Origin: Candidatus Sphingomonas colombiensis
GTDB taxonomy: Bacteria; Pseudomonadota; Alphaproteobacteria; Sphingomonadales; Sphingomonadaceae
Length of the DNA stretch: 64,000 nucleotides
Direction of reading: 5' to 3'
NCBI GenBank assembly: GCA_029202845.1
Contig: CP119315.1
Span: forward strand, 875,501-939,500
Numbering within the stretch: position 1 is the first letter of the stretch; every line of letters begins with the position of its first letter. Positions 8,244 through 15,507 of this stretch are shown here, piece by piece. Position numbers and translations under genes: made by a program. The notes under the pieces are model-generated. The model did not search any database and was not told the origin of the DNA. It saw only the letters and a list, made by a program, of their open reading frames with translations.

Positions 8244-8623
8244 CCGCGTGCGTCCGAAAAAGTGCGCCGCGCGAGCATCAGGATCGCAATCATCACCGCC
8301 TCCACCACCATCGGCGGGAAGGCGGTGGCGGGGGCGCCATCGGCGACGAGGCTCACCGCGCGCCCGACGATCGCGATCGAAAGCAGCGCGATCGGCACCA
8401 TTAGCGGCGCGCGATCGTTTCGCGATGCCGCGAGCAGCGCCGCTGCCCCGCCGACGACGAAGAAGGCGGTGAAATCCGCGCGCAGCGTCGCCATTCCCTG
8501 CGTGCCGAGCGGCTCCAGAAAGAAGCGCTGCGCCGATCCGGCCGGATCGATCAGAAAACCCAGCCCCAGCACGATGTTGAACAGCGCCACCAGCGCAACG
8601 AGTACGCGCGATACCTGCGTCAC
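8240..8623 (-). CDS. DUF4345-type four-helix membrane protein
   Basis: About 127 residues. I chose GTG 8623 because GAGGGGAGGA lies 7 bases upstream; the open frame extends much further but into non-coding sequence. Four hydrophobic helices are visible (LVALVALFNIVLGLGFLI, FTAFFVVGGAAALLA, LMVPIALLSIAIVGRAVSLV and MVVEAVMIAILML), with the conserved DPAGSAQRFFLEPLG region between the first two. The length and pattern fit the DUF4345 family of unknown function. It is the first gene of the sulfatase operon and lies downstream of a palindromic candidate operator. Confidence 0.75.
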   Translation of the reverse strand: MTQVSRVLVALVALFNIVLGLGFLIDPAGSAQRFFLEPLGTQGMATLRADFTAFFVVGGAAALLAASRNDRAPLMVPIALLSIAIVGRAVSLVADGAPATAFPPMVVEAVMIAILMLARRTFSDARG

Positions 8624-8689
8624 AGCTGCATCCTCCCCTCTTGTTTTATCGCGCGATCCTATCACGGGTTTCGCCCTGCGCAAGATATC

Positions 8690-8704
8690 GGCATTGATAA
8701 TGCC
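8690..8704. promoter_or_regulatory. Palindromic candidate operator (TetR?)
   Basis: GGCATT-GAT-AATGCC, a perfect 6-bp inverted repeat with a 3-bp spacer. It is flanked by roughly symmetrical GATAT (8684-8688) and ATATC (8708-8712), in the 127-bp divergent gap between the DUF4345/sulfatase/TetR operon and the metallo-beta-lactamase gene. Its size and position suit binding by the operon's own TetR protein. Confidence 0.5.
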
Positions 8705-8750
8705 ATAATATCGCCTATCCTCCACGCGGACGGGATGGGGGAGAGATCGG

Positions 8751-9839
8751 ATGCGGCACGCGATCAGCTGGGCGACGGGCGGGGTGGCGCTGGCGGCCGT
8801 GCTCGCGGTGGCCGCCTTTCCGGGCGCGATCGGGCGCGGGGCCGCGCGCGTCGCGATCGAGCGGCGCGCCGGCGTCGACGCGACGCGCGCATTGCCCGAT
8901 GGCCTCCATGTCGCGCTATGCGGGACCGGCTCGCCGATGCCCGATCCGACGCGCGCCGGGCCGTGCAGCGTGGTGATCGCGGGGCGGCGCATGTTCGCCG
9001 TCGACGCGGGCGAAGGCGGCGCGCGCAACATCATGCTGATGGGCATCCCCAATGGCCGGATTGAGGGGGTGTTCCTCACCCATCTTCATTCGGATCATAT
9101 CGACGGGCTTGGGCCGGTGCTGCTGCTGGCCTGGACCGGCGCGGGGCGCACCCGCCCGCTTCCGGTTTACGGCCCGGCGGGCACCGATCGCGTAGTGGCG
9201 GGGTTCAATCAGGCCTATGCGATCGACGCCGGTTTCCGCACCGCGCACCACGGCACGACGATAGCGCCGCCCTCCGGCACCGGCGGTGAGGCTTTGCCCT
9301 TCGCGCTGCCGCCGAAGGGCGATTGGTCACCCGTCACGGTGTTCGAGGGCGATGGACTGACCGTCACCGCCTTCCGCGTCGATCACGGCCCGGTCGAGCC
9401 GGCGGTCGGCTATCGCTTCAGTTACAAGGGGCGGTCGATCGTGTTCAGCGGCGATACCAGCCCGACGCCCTCGATCGTGCGGAACGCGCGTGGCGCGGAC
9501 CTGCTGGTCCACGAAGGGCTGCAACCCCGGCTCGTCGGGCTGATGACCGAAGCGCTGGATCAGCGCCGGCAGACCGCGCTCACCCAGATCACCCGCGATA
9601 TCCTGAACTATCACACCTCCCCGGAGGACGCAGCGGCGGAGGCACAGGCGGCGGGGGTGAAGCACCTCGTCTTCAGCCACAATATCCCGCCGCTGCCGTC
9701 GCGGTTGATGTATCCCGCCTTTCTCGGCGACGCGCGCCAACGCTTCGGCGGCACGATCATGGTGGGCGAGGACGGGATGGTGCTCAGCCTGCCCGCCGGC
9801 GGCACGGGGATGGAATTGCGGCGCTGGTCGGTCCGTTAG
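8751..9839 (+). CDS. Exported metallo-beta-lactamase-fold hydrolase
   Basis: 362 residues, ATG 8751 after GGGGGAGA. The N-terminal hydrophobic stretch (WATGGVALAAVLAVAAF) is a signal or anchor. The core follows the RNase Z/arylsulfatase-like MBL layout: the zinc motif THLHSDHIDG at about residue 108, FRVDHGPV, the second Asp in VFSGDTSPT, and the late His in LVFSHNIP. Export and the neighbouring sulfatase operon argue against a role in tRNA processing. An ester or lactone hydrolase acting in the periplasm is more likely. It is transcribed away from the sulfatase operon and may share its operator. Its stop overlaps the deaminase stop by 4 bp. Confidence 0.88.
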   Translation: MRHAISWATGGVALAAVLAVAAFPGAIGRGAARVAIERRAGVDATRALPDGLHVALCGTGSPMPDPTRAGPCSVVIAGRRMFAVDAGEGGARNIMLMGIPNGRIEGVFLTHLHSDHIDGLGPVLLLAWTGAGRTRPLPVYGPAGTDRVVAGFNQAYAIDAGFRTAHHGTTIAPPSGTGGEALPFALPPKGDWSPVTVFEGDGLTVTAFRVDHGPVEPAVGYRFSYKGRSIVFSGDTSPTPSIVRNARGADLLVHEGLQPRLVGLMTEALDQRRQTALTQITRDILNYHTSPEDAAAEAQAAGVKHLVFSHNIPPLPSRLMYPAFLGDARQRFGGTIMVGEDGMVLSLPAGGTGMELRRWSVR

Positions 9840-10297
9840 GGTCGCCACGCGGCATAGATTGCGGGCCGGGCGGAATCGTCCACCCGCACATGCCGGATAC
9901 GCATCCGCTGCTCCGCAAAGGGCAGCGCCAGATCGGCATAGATCGCAGCGGTGGAAAGGCCGAACGGCGCGGCGTCCTCGTTCGAATAAGCGAAGGTCAC
10001 CGCCTCGACCCCCGCCATCCGCATCGCCGCCATGCACATCGGGCATGGGTGGCCGCTGGCATAGACCGCGCATCCCGAAAGATCGGGCGACGCCAGCGCC
10101 CGGCTCGCCGCGCGGATCGCGCCCATCTCGGCATGCGCGGTGGGATCGTTGGTGGCGAGGATCTCGTTGACGCCGGTGGCGATCACCGCGCCATCCTTCA
10201 CCACCAACGCGCCGAATGGGCGACCGCCGCGCGCGACATTCTCGCGCGCCAGCTCGATCGCGGCGCGCAGGAAGCGTTGCTCCGCGCCCGCCGTCAT
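9836..10297 (-). CDS. Nucleoside/guanine deaminase (cytidine-deaminase fold)
   Basis: 153 residues, cytosolic. Zinc site motifs are TAHAEMGAIRAA (His plus catalytic Glu) and SGHPCPMCMAAM (two Cys). Length and the RPFGALVVKDG start match the nucleoside deaminase group that includes guanine deaminase GuaD; the tRNA adenosine deaminase TadA normally has other C-terminal features. ATG 10297 overlaps the amidohydrolase stop (ATGA), so the two are co-transcribed. Pairing with an exported amidohydrolase and a TonB receptor suggests scavenging of a nitrogen heterocycle, which is inference only. Confidence 0.87.
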   Translation of the reverse strand: MTAGAEQRFLRAAIELARENVARGGRPFGALVVKDGAVIATGVNEILATNDPTAHAEMGAIRAASRALASPDLSGCAVYASGHPCPMCMAAMRMAGVEAVTFAYSNEDAAPFGLSTAAIYADLALPFAEQRMRIRHVRVDDSARPAIYAAWRP

Positions 10298-11742
10298 TTC
10301 GCCGCTTCGGCGTTCCAGCGCGCGACCTTCGCCTTCGCCTCCGCGAGCAGCTTATCGAGCGCGGCGCGATCCTCCACCCTACCCCGCATCACAACCGTGT
10401 TGACCGTGCGGGTAGCCGCGATGTCCTCCAGCGGATTGCGATCGAGCAGCACCAGATCGGCCTGCTTGCCCACCTCGACCGAGCCATAGCGATCGAGCAC
10501 GCCGAACCACTTCGGCCCCGCGCGCGTCGCGGCGGAAAGCGCCTCGGCCGCGGTCAGCCCGTTCTCGACATAGAGCGCCAGTTCCTGATGCAGCCCCAGC
10601 GCGGGATAATCGAACGAATTGAGGAAGCCCGCATCGGTGCCGGCCATGATCGTCACGCCCGCCTTTTGCAGCAGCGGCATCACCGCCGCCGTCTGGCGAT
10701 ATTGGCGGTGCCGCGCCTCGATCTGTTCTGGCGTCGCCTTGGCCGCGCGATCGATCCGCCACTGATAGGTCTTGCGCAACCCCGGCCCGATATAAGCGAG
10801 GAACTCGTCCTGCGAATGATCGTCGCTGTCGAGGAAGGCGAGCAGCCGTTCGATATTGAGCGTCGGCGTGACGAACACGCCGCGATCCCGCAGCTTCGCG
10901 TATGACGCCATCGCGGTCGTCTGATCGAACCCCGCGTCGAGCTGGGTCTGTGCGCCCGCGCGATCGATGCGGCCGGCGGCGAAATCGGCGGCGATCCGCG
11001 CCTCATCCTTCACGCCGGCCTTATAAGCGTAGCTCAGATGCTCGATCGAACTGATCCCGGCATCGACCGCCTGCCCAACGGTGAGCGCCATCGGGATATG
11101 CCCGGACACACGCAGACCCGCCGCGCGCACATGGCTGACGGCATAGAGGAACAGCTCCGGCTTCAGCGTGCTGTCGGTGATCTTGACGAAATCGACCTTG
11201 AGCGCGCCCAGCTTGGCGATCGCCTGATCGACATCGGCTTCGGAGCCGGTTTCCAGCGTGCCCTTCCACACCGGCTTGATGCCCTCGATCTTCGGGCCGG
11301 AGCTGAGCAGACGCGGACCGAACAACTTGCCCTCGGCAATCTCGCCGCGCCAGTTCAGCACGTCATAGGGCAGGTCGCCGGAGGCATCGCGCACGGTGGT
11401 GATGCCGTAAGCGACATAGAGCGGCAGCAGCGCCTTATTCTCTTCGATCAATTCCGGGCCGCCGCCGAAATGGACGTGCATGTCCCACAGGCCGGGGATT
11501 AGATAGCGCCCCTTGCCCTCGACCTGGCGGCGCGCGCCCCACGCCTTCGCCACTTCGGCATCATTGCCGACCGCGACGATCCGCTCTCCGACCGTCGCCA
11601 CCGCCTGATCCGCAATCGTCCGCGCATGTTCGACGTCCACCACCGTCGCGTGGCGGATCAGCACGTCCGCCATTTCGCGCGCGGACGCCTCACCCGGCAA
11701 CAGCGACACCGCCGCCGTCAACGCCACAAATGCAAATTTCAC
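10294..11742 (-). CDS. Exported amidohydrolase (imidazolonepropionase-like)
   Basis: About 482 residues from GTG 11742, which has AAGGAA upstream and begins a clean signal peptide (KFAFVALTAAVSLLPGEASA). It is a metal-dependent TIM-barrel amidohydrolase. The HxH metal motif is GLWDMHVHFGGG, a carbamylation-type region sits around VDFVKITDS, HIPMAL and SIEHLSYAY hold the next metal histidines, and MAGTDAGFL carries the final Asp. Export places it in the periplasm, where relatives cleave cyclic amides or peptide-like bonds. It follows the TonB receptor after a hairpin and is translationally coupled to the deaminase. Confidence 0.9.
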   Translation of the reverse strand: MKFAFVALTAAVSLLPGEASAREMADVLIRHATVVDVEHARTIADQAVATVGERIVAVGNDAEVAKAWGARRQVEGKGRYLIPGLWDMHVHFGGGPELIEENKALLPLYVAYGITTVRDASGDLPYDVLNWRGEIAEGKLFGPRLLSSGPKIEGIKPVWKGTLETGSEADVDQAIAKLGALKVDFVKITDSTLKPELFLYAVSHVRAAGLRVSGHIPMALTVGQAVDAGISSIEHLSYAYKAGVKDEARIAADFAAGRIDRAGAQTQLDAGFDQTTAMASYAKLRDRGVFVTPTLNIERLLAFLDSDDHSQDEFLAYIGPGLRKTYQWRIDRAAKATPEQIEARHRQYRQTAAVMPLLQKAGVTIMAGTDAGFLNSFDYPALGLHQELALYVENGLTAAEALSAATRAGPKWFGVLDRYGSVEVGKQADLVLLDRNPLEDIAATRTVNTVVMRGRVEDRAALDKLLAEAKAKVARWNAEAAK

Positions 11743-11809
11743 CAGCCCGATTCCTTCTCGTTCGGGGCGGCTTTGCAACATCGGGCGTGGCCCGTCCAAT
11801 ATATGGTGC

Positions 11810-11841
11810 GGGCGCCGGGGCGGAAAATCACCCCGGCGCCC
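11810..11841 (-). terminator. Strong GC hairpin downstream of TonB receptor
   Basis: An 11-bp perfect stem (11810-11820 with 11831-11841) and a 10-base loop lie 7 bases beyond the receptor stop, between receptor and amidohydrolase genes. There is no proper T-tract after it on the minus strand, so it may be a processing or attenuating element instead of a full terminator. Confidence 0.5.
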
Positions 11842-11847
11842 GATCAC

Positions 11848-14100
11848 TCAATAGCGGATACGCGCCTCGATCGAGATGGTGCGCGGCGGCGCCACCATCA
11901 CGACGTGGCTGTTGTTGCCCAGCAGCGGCGTGTTGAACGCCTGACTGATGATCACCTCGCTCGTCAGGTTGCGGCCGACCAGCGCAACCTCCCACTTGTC
12001 GTTACTGCCGCGTACGCCAACCCGCGCGTCATAGCGCGTATAGGCCGGCTGGCTGTTCAGCGGGTTGAGATCGCCCTGCATATAGGACGTGCTGGTATAA
12101 TCGGCCGAACCGCGCGCCGACACGATCACGCTGTCGCCCGCCGGCACATCGACCTGCATGAAGCCCGATCCCTTCCACTCTGGCGCACGCACCAGCGGCG
12201 AACCCGCCAGATTGTTGGTCGCCGGGGTGCAGGTTACCGGCGCATTATAAACGCACGGGCCGCCCGGATAATTGTTGTACTTCGCATCGAGATAGGCGCC
12301 CGCGAAGCCCATGCTGAGCACGCGGTTCGGGCGGAAGCGCGTATCAATCTCGACGCCCTGCGCGGTCGCCTCGGCGGCGTTGCCGGTGATGAATGCGGTG
12401 CCGTTATACGACGAGACCTGCAAGTTGTGGAACTTGGTGCGGAACAACGCCAGGTCGATATCGAGCCGGCGGTTGAGCAGCCGCATCTTGGTGCCCAATT
12501 CCCAGGCGCGCGCGCGCTCTGAATCGAAATCGAACCGGCCCTTGTTGTTGTTGATGTTATACAACAGCAGGCCGTCGTTCGAGATGAACCCACCGCCCTT
12601 GGTGCCGGTCGCATAGCTCAGATAGGTCGAGATCTGCTTGTTGAACTCGTAGCGCATGCGCAGCGAGTAATCCCACAGCTTTTCCTTGCGCTCGCCCGAG
12701 ATGTCGTAATCCAGGTTGTTCGCCGGACGCCGCGCGCCGTTGAACACGCTCTGCGCACGCGCCGACTTGTCCTCATAGCTGTAACGCAGGCTACCGTTGA
12801 ACTTCAGATGGCTCGAAAGATCGGCATCGAGGATGGCGTATGGCGACAGCGACCAGGTTTTCTGATCGAACGGCCGGTGCGCCACGCCATCCGGCACGGT
12901 CGCCACGCCGGCGGCGATGCCGGTATAGGTCACGTCCTGCAGGATGCTCGTGTCGGCATGGGTATAAGTAACGCCAACCGTGGCGCGCAGCCCGTCGACG
13001 ATGCTCTTCGCCGCGCGCACTTCCTGCGAGAATTGCTTGGTCTTCTCCGCCTGCAGCGTGTTGAGCAGCGGCAGACCGCCCGGAACGGTGTTGAAGGTGC
13101 GCCCGGCATCAATCTTCTGGAAGGCGGTGATCGATGTGATGTTCCAGTCGGCCGGGTTCCAGTTGAGCGTCAGCGACTGCGTGTTCGACCGGGTGATATC
13201 GGTTTCGGCCGGATTGCCACGGCTGGTGCGCCAGAAGCCCGGATATTCCTGTGCATTCGCGCCGCCGCTCGCCGCGCGGACGAGGTTGCACAGGTTGCAG
13301 CTCGCCGAACCGATGTTGTTGTAAACCGCGTTGGAGCCATCGATCTCGTTGCGGAACGCCTCGACCTTCAGCAACGCCTCGAAATTGGCGGTCGGCTGCC
13401 ACAGCACCTGCGCGCGGCCGGAGAGATATTTCGAGCTATTGTCCTTCCGCCCGGTCAGGCGATTGTCGATATAGCCATCGGTGCGCCCGGCCTGCCCGCT
13501 CAGGCGGATGGCGAGCGTATCGCTGATCGGCGTCGAGACATAGGTGCTGGCGTTGAAGCCGCCCTGCGCCAGCTCACCACCGATCCGCGCCTCCGCTTCG
13601 AAATTGCGCGTCGGGCGACGCGTGATGATGCTGATCGCGCCGGCGTTGGTGTTCTTGCCGAACAGCGCGCCCTGCGGCCCGCGCACCACTTCGACACGCT
13701 CGACATCGAGGAACGGCACCTGCAGCGAACGCGCGCGGCTGGAATAGACGCCATCGACGAACAGGCCGACCGATTGCTCGAACGCGAGATTGCTCGAACC
13801 CGAACCAAGGCCACGGATGGTGATCGCGTAATTGCCGTTGGTATTGTCGATCTGGAGGTTGGGCACGGTCGACTGAAGATCGGTGAACTGGCGGACCCCC
13901 TGGTCCTCCATCCCCTTGCCGCTGACCACACCGACGGAAATCGGCACTTCCTGCAACGTCAGCTTCTGCTTCGTCGCGGTGACGACGATATCGGGCAGCC
14001 CGCCGTCATCGGCCGCGCTGCCGGCCTGAGCATAAGCAGCCGGCGCGAGCGCAATCAGTGCGCTTCCAGCCGCCAGCATGGTGAAAAATCCTGTCCGCAT
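11848..14100 (-). CDS. TonB-dependent outer-membrane receptor
   Basis: 750 residues from ATG 14100, with GGAGGGG upstream; the longer frame to 14199 lacks a ribosome site. The signal peptide ends AAYAQ. The plug starts at LPDIVVTATKQKLTLQEVP and includes VEVVRGPQGALFGKNTNAG; the rest is a 22-strand barrel ending in the aromatic EARIRY signal. There is no N-terminal transducer extension, so it is not a FecA-type signalling receptor. The loop SASCNLCNLV holds a Cys pair that may form a surface disulfide. The ligand is unknown. The downstream amidohydrolase and deaminase genes suggest a nitrogen-containing nutrient. Confidence 0.93.
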   Translation of the reverse strand: MRTGFFTMLAAGSALIALAPAAYAQAGSAADDGGLPDIVVTATKQKLTLQEVPISVGVVSGKGMEDQGVRQFTDLQSTVPNLQIDNTNGNYAITIRGLGSGSSNLAFEQSVGLFVDGVYSSRARSLQVPFLDVERVEVVRGPQGALFGKNTNAGAISIITRRPTRNFEAEARIGGELAQGGFNASTYVSTPISDTLAIRLSGQAGRTDGYIDNRLTGRKDNSSKYLSGRAQVLWQPTANFEALLKVEAFRNEIDGSNAVYNNIGSASCNLCNLVRAASGGANAQEYPGFWRTSRGNPAETDITRSNTQSLTLNWNPADWNITSITAFQKIDAGRTFNTVPGGLPLLNTLQAEKTKQFSQEVRAAKSIVDGLRATVGVTYTHADTSILQDVTYTGIAAGVATVPDGVAHRPFDQKTWSLSPYAILDADLSSHLKFNGSLRYSYEDKSARAQSVFNGARRPANNLDYDISGERKEKLWDYSLRMRYEFNKQISTYLSYATGTKGGGFISNDGLLLYNINNNKGRFDFDSERARAWELGTKMRLLNRRLDIDLALFRTKFHNLQVSSYNGTAFITGNAAEATAQGVEIDTRFRPNRVLSMGFAGAYLDAKYNNYPGGPCVYNAPVTCTPATNNLAGSPLVRAPEWKGSGFMQVDVPAGDSVIVSARGSADYTSTSYMQGDLNPLNSQPAYTRYDARVGVRGSNDKWEVALVGRNLTSEVIISQAFNTPLLGNNSHVVMVAPPRTISIEARIRY

Positions 14101-14441
14101 TGTCCCCTCCGAATTCACGGTTTGACCCCCTCCATCCTTTTTTTTCGGCGCGTTCCGCGCTCTGGCGAGGCTGATAGCAACCGCGCCAAAAAGCTTCAAG
14201 TCCTAAGGATAATTTGGAAATATCTAGCCAGAATAGAATGATAACAGTCCATTCGTGCGACACGCCAATCGCGCGATCGCGCCGGGCGAGGTTATCGACG
14301 GGTAAGCCGCGCGCGCCCGCCGTATATCCCGCCGACGCGGCATGGACGTGCCGCGCGCGTTCCAGCCGAACGCGCGCACGATAATCATCGGAGGCTAAAT
14401 CATCACCCGAACCAGGCGGTCGGCGCCATCCCGGCCGCCGC
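14101..14441. other. Intergenic region upstream of TonB receptor
   Basis: 341 bp without a convincing gene. It contains the receptor ribosome site next to 14100, a run of eight T at 14138-14145, and an A+T-richer patch at about 14205-14250 that probably holds the receptor promoter on the minus strand (TATCATTCTATTCTGGCTAGATAT, read in two halves, is the most promoter-like part). No clear operator palindrome seen. Confidence 0.4.
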
Positions 14442-15371
14442 TCAGACCCCCGGCACACCCAATATGCGCGCCGCGTCGGCGATCTGCGTGGACTGGCCCG
14501 GATTGGCGGCGCGCGCAGCCTGATAAGCGGCCTTCGCCTTGTCCGCCTCACCCAGCGTCATCCGGCTGCGCATCAACATCACCCAGCCATCGACGTTGCT
14601 CGGATCCGCCTTCAGCTTGGCTTCGAGGCTCGCCAGCATACCGCCGACCATCGCGTCCTGCTCGTGCTTGGGCAGCGCGGTCGCGGCGCGCATCTGTTCG
14701 CGCGTCGGGCCGGGGATGGCGGCGGTCGCGCCGGGCAGCGCGCCCCCCATCGGCGGATGCGGCGCGACCGGCTTCACCGCCGCGAGCCGCGTGGCGACAT
14801 CGATATTGTTGATCTTGCCGACCTGTTCGATCGTGCGGCGCAGATCGCCCTCCCACGGCGCGCCGGGCGGCGTATCGGCGAGTAGCGCCAGCCAGTCGCG
14901 GATCGCACCCTCGTGATCCTGCGCCAGATCCTTGCGCACCGCGAGGAAATAGCGCGCGCGGGGGTCTTTCGGATCGATCGCCACCGCCTTGTCGAACGCC
15001 GTCGACGCCTCCGCCGGCATCGGATCGCGCTCGCTTGCCATCACCAGCGCCTCGCCGAGCGACGACCAGAAGGTCGCATTCCCCGGCGCCAGCTTCGTCG
15101 CGTGGCGATAGGCATCGGCCGCATCGGCATGACGGCCGCTTTCGAAATAGCTCCAGCCGAGCTTCTGCCAGCTTTCGACATCCGAGGGGTTGGCGGCGAC
15201 GCGCTCCTTCAGCCCGCGAACGACCGCTTCGGGTTCGTCTGGCTGCTGCATCGCGGGCGCCGCCACGGATGCGGGCACGGACCGGTTGCGCAGCGCGTTA
15301 TAGCCGACCGACCCGGCCGCCACGCCGATTCCACACGCCAGCAACACCCGTCCGAGCGTCCACGCCGCCAT
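14442..15371 (-). CDS. TPR protein of the CcmI/NrfG cytochrome c biogenesis type
   Basis: 309 residues. One N-terminal membrane segment (LLACGIGVAAGSVGYNAL) is followed by a mostly helical domain with TPR units. The first unit is around WQKLGWSYFESGRHADAADAY, then ATFWSSLGEALV, and a second block comes near the C-terminus (WVMLMRSRMTLGEADKAKAAY). This matches the periplasmic TPR part of CcmI/CycH, which holds apocytochrome c for heme attachment. The two-helix CcmI N-terminus is reduced to one helix. Its place beside an island needing at least 25 heme c attachments makes a dedicated chaperone role attractive. A generic TPR scaffold cannot be excluded. Confidence 0.75.
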   Translation of the reverse strand: MAAWTLGRVLLACGIGVAAGSVGYNALRNRSVPASVAAPAMQQPDEPEAVVRGLKERVAANPSDVESWQKLGWSYFESGRHADAADAYRHATKLAPGNATFWSSLGEALVMASERDPMPAEASTAFDKAVAIDPKDPRARYFLAVRKDLAQDHEGAIRDWLALLADTPPGAPWEGDLRRTIEQVGKINNIDVATRLAAVKPVAPHPPMGGALPGATAAIPGPTREQMRAATALPKHEQDAMVGGMLASLEAKLKADPSNVDGWVMLMRSRMTLGEADKAKAAYQAARAANPGQSTQIADAARILGVPGV

Positions 15372-15395
15372 TTCTCGCCCCCAAACGCTTCGTTA

Positions 15396-15440
15396 AGACA
15401 TGTGCTGTCTAGCCTCGCGCGTTCAAAATGATAGATCATT
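15396..15440. promoter_or_regulatory. Two inverted repeats in the divergent promoter of the redox island
   Basis: AGACA-N5-TGTCT at 15396-15410 and AATGAT-AG-ATCATT at 15427-15440 lie in the 136-bp gap between the TPR gene and the FAD-cNBD-ferredoxin gene. The second is a perfect 14-bp element in an otherwise GC-rich region and is a good candidate operator. I cannot assign the binding protein. Confidence 0.45.
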
Positions 15441-15507
15441 ACGTAGGCGTGTCGGGCTGGGGGGCTTTTCCAGGACGCGCGCTGCGGGCAGCCGGGGGAA
15501 TAAGTCG

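Noticed and set aside
6711..8708. 665-codon open frame antisense to the sulfatase gene
   Set aside because: The opposite strand encodes a complete sulfatase with all active-site motifs; the antisense frame is Arg/Ala/His-rich and lacks any recognisable domain, as expected in GC-rich DNA.
12808..14241. 477-codon open frame antisense to the first TonB receptor
   Set aside because: Shadow of the receptor coding frame; no motifs and unlikely composition.
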